NCBI GenBank assembly: GCA_002723155.1
Contig: PBNO01000002.1
Span: forward strand, 645,960-709,959
Direction of reading: 5' to 3'
DNA: 64,000 nucleotides
Origin: Ponticaulis sp.
GTDB lineage: Bacteria; Pseudomonadota; Alphaproteobacteria; Caulobacterales; Hyphomonadaceae
Every line of letters starts with the position of its first letter. Positions within the stretch are counted from its first letter, which is position 1. The position numbers and the translations under genes were made by a program. Below the pieces are notes generated by a model. It was not told the origin of the DNA. It ran no database searches and was given only the letters and a program-made list of their open reading frames with translations. Below are positions 44,281 to 51,952 of the stretch, one piece after another.

Positions 44281-44784
44281 CTACTCTACCTCACCGGCAT
44301 AACGATGTGTCCGCGCGCGCTGAATCGCATCCCGCATCGCCTCGACCAGAGATTTTCGCTCGTCGACGGTCAAAAACCGGCCAATCACATAGGCCTGACG
44401 TTGATAGGACAAGGTCACCCAGCTATGCACCGTCACCGGCTCTTTCAGCTCAACACGGGCAAATGCTGTGGGCAGCTCGATATGGGTTTCAACGCCTTTC
44501 GGATTGCGATGATCGACCCGAAGCGTCTCAGGCGAAATACGCACGCGCGTCCATTGCGTTTGGTCTTTGAAGCAGACTTTGAACGCCAGCCAGACAGCAA
44601 GAATATCGAGACCCAGAAACCCTATGATTGGAAACGCGCCGCGAGATAGAAAGCCAATCATCGAGAAGACGTTAATCGCTATGATCACGCCCATAATCAC
44701 CCAGAAGCCCGAGCGCGAAAGAGACGCGTTCGGCTTCATCAGCGCATCGAAATAGAGCTCTTTATTCAAATCAGCGTCAGTCAT
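44281..44784 (-). CDS. DUF2244 integral membrane protein
   Basis: About 167 residues with two close membrane helices (GFWVIMGVIIAINVFSMIGF and a following hydrophobic hairpin) and a soluble beta-rich domain containing RVRISPETLRVDHRNPKG. This matches DUF2244, a family conserved next to nth in alphaproteobacteria, as here (divergent). Function is unknown. ATG 44784 is chosen over a TTG at 44826. Confidence 0.82.
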   Translation of the reverse strand: MTDADLNKELYFDALMKPNASLSRSGFWVIMGVIIAINVFSMIGFLSRGAFPIIGFLGLDILAVWLAFKVCFKDQTQWTRVRISPETLRVDHRNPKGVETHIELPTAFARVELKEPVTVHSWVTLSYQRQAYVIGRFLTVDERKSLVEAMRDAIQRARTHRYAGEVE

Positions 44785-44910
44785 GGGCCTGTGAGGTTCT
44801 GCGACTTGTCTCTCTCTCTCAGGCAAACTAATCAGTTCTTGTGAAATGAAAATGGCGCGGGTGATATTTCCTGCACTCCCAGAGGCTGACTTAAATCGTC
44901 AGAACGTCAG

Positions 44911-45594
44911 ATGGCCGAAAAAAAGAAAAGAAAATCAGCGCCAAGGCGTTTTCCGAAAGCGAAGGCCGAAGAGCTCTTTCGTATTCTGGCAGAAGACCGG
45001 CCAGACCCGCACACAGAGCTGAACTTTGTGAATCCCTATACGCTGGTTGTCGCAGTCGCCCTGTCTGCGCAAGCCACCGATGTCGGCGTGAACAAAGCCA
45101 CGAAGAAGCTTTTTGAAATCGCAGACACGCCGGAAAAAATGCTGGCACTCGGCGAAGAAGGTGTTGCCGATCACATTAAAACGATCGGCCTCTGGCGAAA
45201 CAAGGCCAAGAACGTCATCGCCTTGTCAGAGATGCTCATCAAGGATTTCGGCGGCGAAGTCCCTCAGACGCGCGAAGAGCTGGTGAAACTGCCCGGAGTA
45301 GGCCGTAAAACAGCGAATGTCGTTCTGAATGAGGCTTTCGGCCAGCCAACGATCGCAGTTGATACGCACATTTTCCGCGTGTCCAACCGTACCGGCCTCG
45401 CGCCCGGTAAAAACCCTGATCAGGTTGAAGAACAGCTGGAGAAAGTGGTGCCTGCCGAATACAAGCTCGGCGCCCACCACTGGCTCATCCTGCATGGCCG
45501 CTATTGCTGCCTTGCACGCACGCCAAAATGCTGGCTGTGCCCGATCATTGATCTTTGCAAATACAAGCCGAAAACACCCGGCCCGCGTGACTAG
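44911..45594 (+). CDS. nth: Endonuclease III
   Basis: Base-excision repair glycosylase/AP lyase for oxidised pyrimidines. The 227-residue protein has the helix-hairpin-helix LPGVGRKTANVV with catalytic Lys in GRKT, Asp in AVDTHIFRVSNR, and the 4Fe-4S ligands CLARTPKCWLCPIIDLC (CX6CX2CX5C). Its stop overlaps that of the convergent phytochrome gene in a shared CTAG. Confidence 0.97.
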   Translation: MAEKKKRKSAPRRFPKAKAEELFRILAEDRPDPHTELNFVNPYTLVVAVALSAQATDVGVNKATKKLFEIADTPEKMLALGEEGVADHIKTIGLWRNKAKNVIALSEMLIKDFGGEVPQTREELVKLPGVGRKTANVVLNEAFGQPTIAVDTHIFRVSNRTGLAPGKNPDQVEEQLEKVVPAEYKLGAHHWLILHGRYCCLARTPKCWLCPIIDLCKYKPKTPGPRD

Positions 45595-48170
45595 CTCTCA
45601 GACATTCCGGCAATCGCCTTTTGAACCGCTTTCTGGTCGTAAGGCTTCTGGATGAAGGTCACACCCTCAAACTGATCGGCCAGAGCCTGCGATTCTCCAT
45701 ATCCGGTAGCGAACACAAACGGGATTCCGGACGCTTTCACCTTGTGTGCGATTGGCTCGCTTGTTTCGGAACCGAGATTCACATCCAGAATCGCAAAGGT
45801 GAAATCGTACTTTTCAATAAGCTGAAGCGCTTCTGAAACAGATGACGCAATCTCTACACTGTCCGCGCCCAGGGCTGTCAGCATATCTTCGGCATCCAGC
45901 GCAATAATCATATTGTCTTCAACGACAAGAGCCGGGCCGCTAAGGCTTGCGCTGGCCGGTTTAGCTTCTTCTTTTGATTCAATAGCAGCTTCGGCAGCAG
46001 TGACCTCGCGCTCGGCAAATTCAACAAACTCAGCCGGAATACGCATTGCAGCTTCAAGGCCGTTCACTTCAAACCGGACATTGGCCTCGCCCTTCAGCTC
46101 GAACGGGATGGACCGCTCAATCACTGTGCTACCAAAGCCCGACCGGGTAGGTGCCTGAACTACCGGACCGCCCGTTTCCTTCCAATTGAAGATGAGATCG
46201 CCATTGTCCGCTTTCTGGCCCGATAGCATCAATACGCCTGTGTCATTCGACAGACAGCCATACTTTACCGAGTTCGTCGTCAATTCGTGGATAACCAGCG
46301 CCAGCGTCGAGAATGCAAACGGCGTCAGCAGAACCTCAGGGCAATCGCATTGCACACGGCCACTATCGAGGCCGATATATGCCTCAAGCTCTGTATTCAC
46401 CAGCTCGCGAAACGGGGTCGAATCCCAGTTCTTGTTCGTCAGCTGGTCGTGAGCCCGCGCGAGTGCGTGAATCCGGCCGCCAATGATTTCCGTGAACTCC
46501 GAGATCGAGCCCGCCGACTGTTTGGATTGAGATACAAGGCTTCGAATCAGGTTCAGAATATTGCGAACACGGTGATTGAGTTCTGCAATGAGAAGCTCCT
46601 GGCGCTCCTGAGATCGAACACGCTCCCGGCTGGCTGCATCTGAAATGCGAAGCACAACTTCCAGAAGCGTTACACGTAGAGCCTCTGCGCCCGCAATTTC
46701 ACCCGCTGTCCAATCAGCTGACTTACCAGAAACAATCTCTTTCCACGCCGCAAAACTGCCGCGAGGCGTCAGGCGCACGCCGTTCGGACCCACATCCACC
46801 GGCTTTTCAGGATTACCAGCCCAGCGGACTTCCTGAACCAGCTCGCGGCGGAAGAACACAATATAATCACGCGGTGTTCGCGACACAGGTAGCACAAGCA
46901 TACCCGCAGCTTTGTCCTGAAACTGAACCGCTTCGGGATAGTCATCCGCGATGCAGTTCGTCGCGATAATCTGGCTGCTCGGATGGACATTCAAATGCCG
47001 CGCCAGTCCAGAGAACTGATCTTTCGAAGGCGTGTGACCAATATTGAGAAACTCGCCATCAACCCATAGGGCCGCACCATCACTTTTGATCAGGGCCCGC
47101 ATAGCATCCGAGATAACCTCGAAGTTCTGAGCGAGCGACTGGCCTTCGGCCAGCTGGGTCATAAGCTGATCGTGGAGAATGCGTGCGCGGACCGCCTCTT
47201 CACGTTCAATATCGTTTTCGACCCGCTCGAGCACGAATGAAAACATCTGCGCGAACAATTCCGCAGCCGACCGGATTCCGTAGTTCAGAATACGTGGCTC
47301 GTTATGGTGGCAGGCGAACATGCCCCAGAGCTTTCCGCCAATGACGATACTGATCGACATGGACGCCTTCACGCCCATATTTCGCAGATATTCGAGGTGG
47401 ATCGGCGACACGGCGCGCGACGTCGACAAAGACAGATCCAGAGGTCCGGCATTGTTGGACTGCTGGAGGATCGGAGAGACTTTATCGTCTACGTCCGAAA
47501 TGATGCGCAGCAGATTCCTCTTATAAAGGGCGCGCGCCTGTTTCGGAATATCACTCGCCGGATAACGCAGCCCCAGAAACGGATCGAGACCGGCACGTGC
47601 AGTCTCGGCAATCACTTCGCCTGAGTCATCGGGCCGGAACTTATAAACCATGACACGATCAAAGCCGGTGAGCGACCTGACAAACCGAGACGCCTGCTGA
47701 CATACCGCGTCGACAGAGTTTTCATTTTTCAAGCGGCCAATGATCGGACGAACGACACTACCCTGATCGGTATTCCGGTTCAGGTCAGACTTCTGGCATT
47801 CCATAACGATTTCAGCGCCAGACCGGTGGATGGCGACGTCATATTTTTCGTCGCAGTCCGGTAATAGCGCGACATCAAACGCGCGTTCGACAGCATCTTC
47901 ATCCCACATGAGCTGCATGCGCGATCTCAGGTCGTGAATAGCTTGTTCACTGAAGAATTCTGTCAGCGAGCGACCGAATATGCTGGCCGGCTCAAGATCC
48001 AGAAAATCTTTGGTGTTCTGAGATGCCCGCGTAATCAGCCAGTCGGATGTGACGGCGATCAGACAGGCAAAGCTCTGAACATGCCCAAGTAGATGGATCG
48101 GCTCGCGATCACAGTTTGTCAGGTCCAGGCTACCGTCATTATAGCCAGGAATCTGGGTATCTTTAGTCAT
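45591..48170 (-). CDS. bphP: Bacteriophytochrome with HWE histidine kinase and receiver domain
   Basis: 859-residue red/far-red photoreceptor kinase. PAS carries the biliverdin-attaching Cys20 in LTNCDREPIH; GAF has RYPASDIPKQARALY (Asp207, Tyr216) and the chromophore His in SPIHLEYL. A PHY domain follows (~330-510). The kinase is of the HWE/HisKA_2 type (AELNHRVRNILNLIRSLV; NWKETGGP carries the W-x-E signature), then a C-terminal receiver (ALVVEDNMIIALDAED, Asp in AILDVNLGS). It overlaps bphO by 8 bp, so chromophore synthesis and apoprotein are cotranslated. Confidence 0.95.
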   Translation of the reverse strand: MTKDTQIPGYNDGSLDLTNCDREPIHLLGHVQSFACLIAVTSDWLITRASQNTKDFLDLEPASIFGRSLTEFFSEQAIHDLRSRMQLMWDEDAVERAFDVALLPDCDEKYDVAIHRSGAEIVMECQKSDLNRNTDQGSVVRPIIGRLKNENSVDAVCQQASRFVRSLTGFDRVMVYKFRPDDSGEVIAETARAGLDPFLGLRYPASDIPKQARALYKRNLLRIISDVDDKVSPILQQSNNAGPLDLSLSTSRAVSPIHLEYLRNMGVKASMSISIVIGGKLWGMFACHHNEPRILNYGIRSAAELFAQMFSFVLERVENDIEREEAVRARILHDQLMTQLAEGQSLAQNFEVISDAMRALIKSDGAALWVDGEFLNIGHTPSKDQFSGLARHLNVHPSSQIIATNCIADDYPEAVQFQDKAAGMLVLPVSRTPRDYIVFFRRELVQEVRWAGNPEKPVDVGPNGVRLTPRGSFAAWKEIVSGKSADWTAGEIAGAEALRVTLLEVVLRISDAASRERVRSQERQELLIAELNHRVRNILNLIRSLVSQSKQSAGSISEFTEIIGGRIHALARAHDQLTNKNWDSTPFRELVNTELEAYIGLDSGRVQCDCPEVLLTPFAFSTLALVIHELTTNSVKYGCLSNDTGVLMLSGQKADNGDLIFNWKETGGPVVQAPTRSGFGSTVIERSIPFELKGEANVRFEVNGLEAAMRIPAEFVEFAEREVTAAEAAIESKEEAKPASASLSGPALVVEDNMIIALDAEDMLTALGADSVEIASSVSEALQLIEKYDFTFAILDVNLGSETSEPIAHKVKASGIPFVFATGYGESQALADQFEGVTFIQKPYDQKAVQKAIAGMSES

Positions 48171-48744
48171 TCTTTCCAGTAGTCCCCGCTATCTGTTCGG
48201 CCGCCAATCCAAACAGCAAAAACGTTTCTGCGGCAGCCTTTATAGACGCAAGATTTTCCTGCCTCAAATAGCCCGCGGTTAAACTTGGCAAAATATTTTT
48301 CCAAACGTTTTTAAGATGCGAAGACTCAAGATAGCGGTAGCATCCACCTTCAGGCAGATCGCAAGAACTAAGCAGTGTTTTCCGGATGAACTGAGATCCG
48401 AAATGAGATCCTGACACCACATAGGTCACCCCGAGAGCGTCTGTCGGGATATGGCTTTCCAGAGGAACGTAAAGCGGCGGTACGTTTAGCGCTTCAAGGT
48501 CTTTCAGAATTTCATTTTCCAGATGCTGAAAATCGAGCCCGTAAATGTTCGGCTCAGCGTGGACAGATTTCATTGTCGAGAGTGAAAGCAGATGAGACCG
48601 GAGGAATCCGGTGTAACCTGCGCGTGTTGTCAGATCGAAAAGCTCAAAAGCAGCTTCAGTATTGGCGTGATAGCCATCTAGTTCAGATCGCAGCGCGTCG
48701 CGCAGCGATATAGTCTTACTTGTCGTCAAATATTCTGTCCGCAC
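48163..48744 (-). CDS. bphO: Biliverdin-producing heme oxygenase
   Basis: 193 residues, assigned to the bacterial heme oxygenase family. The proximal heme ligand is probably His26 in ELDGYHANTE; the distal helix corresponds to GVTYVVSGSHFGSQFI. It cleaves heme to biliverdin, iron and CO, supplying the chromophore for the overlapping phytochrome gene. Start is GTG 48744, 4 bp after the upstream stop. Sequence resemblance is moderate; the operon position makes the assignment secure. Confidence 0.88.
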   Translation of the reverse strand: MRTEYLTTSKTISLRDALRSELDGYHANTEAAFELFDLTTRAGYTGFLRSHLLSLSTMKSVHAEPNIYGLDFQHLENEILKDLEALNVPPLYVPLESHIPTDALGVTYVVSGSHFGSQFIRKTLLSSCDLPEGGCYRYLESSHLKNVWKNILPSLTAGYLRQENLASIKAAAETFLLFGLAAEQIAGTTGKND

Positions 48745-48748
48745 ACAC

Positions 48749-49636
48749 TCAACGCACCCTTTTGCACAGGGCGCGGAACAATAGAACGCCTAACTCGTCT
48801 GATTGTTCCGGATAAAGATAAGGTTCAATCAATTCGAGCTCCATAAGCAGAAGATGCCCGTTGTTTCCACGGATCATATCCACCCGGGCATAGAGCGGAG
48901 TCTCATCCAGCGCTGCCAAAACTGATTTTGCGGCAGCAAGATCGTCAGCAGATGGCACAATGGGTTCTTCGTATCCACCATAAGCTGACTGGATGCGATA
49001 GTCGCCGGATTTAGCCCGTTTGATCAAAGCGTGAGAAAGTTCACCATCGATCATGATGAAACTATACTCGCCTTCCTCCTGAATGGACGGCATGAAAGGC
49101 TGTATCATGGCCGGATGCGCATAGTCTGAGAGCGAGTTATCACGGTTAATCAGAATTTGTCCGCCCGCTCCCGCGCCGACCTGCCTCTTAACTACAATTT
49201 GTTCAGTCTTAAGAGCGTCGAATGCGGTCTTCAGCTCATCCGCGGTCGGACAGTCAGCCCATATGGTCGGAATGCAGGCGATTCCCTTATCCTCAAGCTC
49301 TCGCAAATAGGTTTTCCGACTGTTCCAACGCACCAGAGATGATGGATTGAAAATCGGCACGCCAAGCGCCTCAATCTCCTCCAGCCGCGCGAGAAATGCC
49401 TCAGACTTGTCGGTATAATCCCATGTCGCACCGATGAGCGTAGCATCAAACTGCGCCCAGTCCACATCGTCTCTGTCCCATTGTACAACGACTAGCTCAT
49501 GGCCTGCCGCCACCAATGGCTCCGACAGGCAGGCAAACTGCAAATCATGTTCGAAAGCATCACTGCGACGGTTCGGATTTTCCGGAAGTACTGAATACGC
49601 AGAAAGATATGCAATTTTCATGGTTTCTTGAGTCAT
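48749..49636 (-). CDS. RimK/glutathione-synthetase-like ATP-grasp protein
   Basis: 295-residue ATP-grasp enzyme joining a carboxylate to an amine or thiol of unknown identity. Features are the pre-ATP-grasp region with IGATWDYTDKSEAFLARLE, nucleotide-binding EQIVVKRQVGAGAGGQILI, and the metal-binding end LLLMELELIEPYLYPEQS. It is the first gene of the leftward operon with bphO and bphP, separated by only 4 bp. Start ATG 49636 (AGG upstream) or 49621 are both possible. Substrate is not predictable. Confidence 0.8.
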   Translation of the reverse strand: MTQETMKIAYLSAYSVLPENPNRRSDAFEHDLQFACLSEPLVAAGHELVVVQWDRDDVDWAQFDATLIGATWDYTDKSEAFLARLEEIEALGVPIFNPSSLVRWNSRKTYLRELEDKGIACIPTIWADCPTADELKTAFDALKTEQIVVKRQVGAGAGGQILINRDNSLSDYAHPAMIQPFMPSIQEEGEYSFIMIDGELSHALIKRAKSGDYRIQSAYGGYEEPIVPSADDLAAAKSVLAALDETPLYARVDMIRGNNGHLLLMELELIEPYLYPEQSDELGVLLFRALCKRVR

Positions 49637-49695
49637 TCCAGCCTAAGCTGCCCGTTACCGTTAATATTTTACGATTTTTAGGGCAGGCTCTCAGT

Positions 49696-50691
49696 ATGAG
49701 TGGTGATTTAGATGTGGTTGGCGTTGGCAATGCCATCGTCGACGTTATTGCATCAGTTCCAGACGGATTTCTCACAGAACACGACATCCGCAAAGGTGGA
49801 ATGACGCTTATCGACCAGATGCGCGCAACCGAACTAGCGCGGGCGTTCGGCGATAAAGGCCGCTTTGTTCCAGGCGGGTCTGGCGCGAACACAATTGCTG
49901 GCATTACCAGCCTTGGCGGACAGACAGGTTATATTGGCAAGGTGGCGGAAGATGCGCTTGGCAAATTCTTCCGCAAGGAAATGAGCCGCGTTCAGATCGA
50001 GTTTCCGACCGAGTCTCTCGTAAACGGTCCGGCTACAGCGCGTTGCATGATTGCGGTTACCCCAGACGGCGAGCGCTCCATGAGCACTTTCCTCGGCGCA
50101 TCCACTGAGTTCGCGCCTGAAGACGTCGATGCCGAACTCATTAAGCGCGGCAAAATTCTCTATCTGGAAGGCTATCTCTTCGACAAGGAAGAAGCCAAAG
50201 CAGCATTCGTCCATGCCGCAGAAATCGCGAAAGCTGCAAAACGCCGCGTCGCGCTGACGCTATCTGACAGTTTTTGCGTAGACCGCCACCGTTCCAGCTT
50301 CCGCCATTTGATCAAGGGCCATGTCGATCTCGTTTTCGCAAATGAAGCAGAACTTCTCTCGCTTTATGAGACGACAGACTTCGACGCGGCCGTTCAAATG
50401 CTTCGCGCTGACGCTTATGCTGGCGCTATCACGCGGTCGTCCAAAGGGTCAGTTGTGGTGACACCTGACGAGATCATCACCATGCCAGCCGAGCCAGTGA
50501 AAAAGGTCGTGGATGCCACCGGCGCCGGCGATCAATACGCCGCCGGCTTCCTTTTCGGCTATGCGCGAAACCGCCGTATCCGTGACTGCGCCAAGCTTGG
50601 TCATATTGCAGCGGCCGAAGTGATTTCGCACTACGGCCCACGTCCGGAAACCAGCTATCGTCAACTGGCTGTAAAAGCCGGTCTTCTCTAA
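49696..50691 (+). CDS. PfkB-family carbohydrate/adenosine kinase
   Basis: 331-residue ribokinase-like enzyme. It shows VGVGNAIVDVIASV, the substrate region FVPGGSGANT, the anion hole DATGAGDQYAAGFL with catalytic Asp, and an adenosine-kinase-like C-terminus. Alphaproteobacterial members are annotated as adenosine kinase; ribose, fructose or nucleosides remain possible. ATG 49696 is used; longer in-frame starts run into the divergent ATP-grasp gene. It ends overlapping the convergent isomerase gene. Confidence 0.87.
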   Translation: MSGDLDVVGVGNAIVDVIASVPDGFLTEHDIRKGGMTLIDQMRATELARAFGDKGRFVPGGSGANTIAGITSLGGQTGYIGKVAEDALGKFFRKEMSRVQIEFPTESLVNGPATARCMIAVTPDGERSMSTFLGASTEFAPEDVDAELIKRGKILYLEGYLFDKEEAKAAFVHAAEIAKAAKRRVALTLSDSFCVDRHRSSFRHLIKGHVDLVFANEAELLSLYETTDFDAAVQMLRADAYAGAITRSSKGSVVVTPDEIITMPAEPVKKVVDATGAGDQYAAGFLFGYARNRRIRDCAKLGHIAAAEVISHYGPRPETSYRQLAVKAGLL

Positions 50692-51290
50692 CGGATCCAG
50701 CTTTTTTCGGTCAGGGCATCTTCTACGAAGTCGATCCTGTCCTGACCGAAATACATTTCATTTCCGACGACAAATGATGGCGCGCCGAAAATGCCGTGCT
50801 CCAGACCCATTTTGGTAAATTCGGAGATAATCTCTGCGTTTTCTGTCGCATCGGCGCGCGCCATAAACTGATCGGTGCAGAAGCCATCACCCGTCAGCAC
50901 GTCACGGAGCACCGCTTCATCCGCCAGATTCTTCGGCTCACCCCAACTATGATGGAACATTCCCTTCATAAACGGGATCAACGCGTCGTCTTCCAGCAAA
51001 CTCGCCGTAATGTTCAGGGCTTTGCGTGAATCGAACGGAAAATGCGGATTGAACGTGAATGGAAGATCAAACCGTTTTGCGTGACGAACCGTGTCGACGA
51101 AGAAATAGTTCCGTTTTGCCTCAACGACACCCGGCGGGCGATTGCCTGTGGCCTTCATAACGGCGCCCAGAAACATTGGTCGCCAGATGACTTCACACCC
51201 AGTACGCGCCTGCAGATCCAGTACCCGGTGAAACCCGAAATAGGACATCGGACTTACATAATCGAAATAGAACTCTACCTGGCCAGCCAT
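50688..51290 (-). CDS. 2-hydroxychromene-2-carboxylate isomerase-like DsbA-fold protein
   Basis: 200-residue kappa-class GST/DsbA-like protein: VEFYFDYVSPMSYFGFHRVL with the SPxSY motif that binds glutathione, WRPMFLGAVMKATGNRPP, and GIFGAPSFVVGNEMYFGQDR. Members isomerise hydroxychromene carboxylates in naphthalene degradation, but no such pathway is nearby, so glutathione-dependent isomerase or detoxifying roles are equally possible. Divergent MarR regulator and palindromic operator suggest inducibility by a small molecule. Confidence 0.88.
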   Translation of the reverse strand: MAGQVEFYFDYVSPMSYFGFHRVLDLQARTGCEVIWRPMFLGAVMKATGNRPPGVVEAKRNYFFVDTVRHAKRFDLPFTFNPHFPFDSRKALNITASLLEDDALIPFMKGMFHHSWGEPKNLADEAVLRDVLTGDGFCTDQFMARADATENAEIISEFTKMGLEHGIFGAPSFVVGNEMYFGQDRIDFVEDALTEKSWIR

Positions 51291-51303
51291 ATGAATCTCC
51301 TAA

Positions 51304-51317
51304 ATTGTATATACAAT
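51304..51317. promoter_or_regulatory. Perfect palindrome ATTGTATATACAAT, MarR-type operator
   Basis: A perfect 14-bp palindrome ends 14 bp from the isomerase start and lies 96 bp before the MarR gene. MarR proteins bind such AT-rich inverted repeats between divergent genes. Its closeness to the isomerase start fits repression of that gene. Confidence 0.7.
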
Positions 51318-51412
51318 ATAAAATCTGAAATTCAGAAAGCTACCCCAATAGGCGTTCAACTTGCCGTGAAATGCGACTCCATTTACATGACATATCATAT
51401 TATGGAGTCACC

Positions 51413-51871
51413 ATGACGCTTCCCAAGAGGTTTCGCGATACAATTCTGGCCGCACAACGCAGCGGACACCGCGTCTTCGCTGACATGTTGAGACCATTGG
51501 GCCTGACGCCCGCCTGGGCAGAAGTTCTCACAACGCTTCAGGAGAATGGACCTTTATCGATCAGGGAGCTCAGCCATTTTCTGATTTGTGAGGCGGACCA
51601 TCCCTCCCGCCTTATAAAGCGCATGGAAGATAAAGGGTTCATCACCCGCACCCCCGACCCAAACGATAGACGGGCGGTCAAACTGGTCCTGACAGAATCC
51701 GGCGAAGCCGCAGCCGACAAGGTCGCGGGCATCGAAACAGGCTTTAACGAATGGATCGAACAGCGCCTCAATGCTGACAACGTCAGTACGACCATTCAGA
51801 CGCTGGAGCGTCTGATGAAGGGCACACCAGAGGCAAGAAGCCTCGAAAACCGCTATCCAGACAGCCATTAA
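51413..51871 (+). CDS. MarR-family transcriptional regulator
   Basis: 152-residue winged-helix repressor. HTH region GPLSIRELSHFLICEADHPS and wing RTPDPNDRRAVKLVLTESG (DxRxxxLxLT motif) are clear. ATG 51413 follows GGAG by 5 nt. It faces the DsbA-fold isomerase gene across a perfect palindrome, and likely controls that gene; effect on the downstream TonB receptor is less likely because Fur-like boxes lie between. Confidence 0.9.
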   Translation: MTLPKRFRDTILAAQRSGHRVFADMLRPLGLTPAWAEVLTTLQENGPLSIRELSHFLICEADHPSRLIKRMEDKGFITRTPDPNDRRAVKLVLTESGEAAADKVAGIETGFNEWIEQRLNADNVSTTIQTLERLMKGTPEARSLENRYPDSH

Positions 51872-51879
51872 TCCTACAT

Positions 51880-51898
51880 GTTATTGACAATCATTCTT
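51880..51898 (+). promoter_or_regulatory. Fur-box-like site 1 before the TonB receptor
   Basis: GTTATTGACAATCATTCTT matches 14 of 19 positions of the Fur consensus GATAATGATAATCATTATC, including the core AATCATT. It also includes a TTGACA hexamer that could be a -35 element, a usual arrangement for iron-repressed promoters. Confidence 0.55.
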
Positions 51899-51919
51899 AA
51901 CTGATCCATTCGGCATCTA

Positions 51920-51938
51920 GATGAGAATAATTATTAAT
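51920..51938 (+). promoter_or_regulatory. Fur-box-like site 2 before the TonB receptor
   Basis: GATGAGAATAATTATTAAT matches 13 of 19 Fur consensus positions and lies 15 bp before the ATG of the receptor gene. Together with site 1 it points to iron-dependent repression of the receptor. Confidence 0.5.
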
Positions 51939-51952
51939 CGCATGGGGAAATT

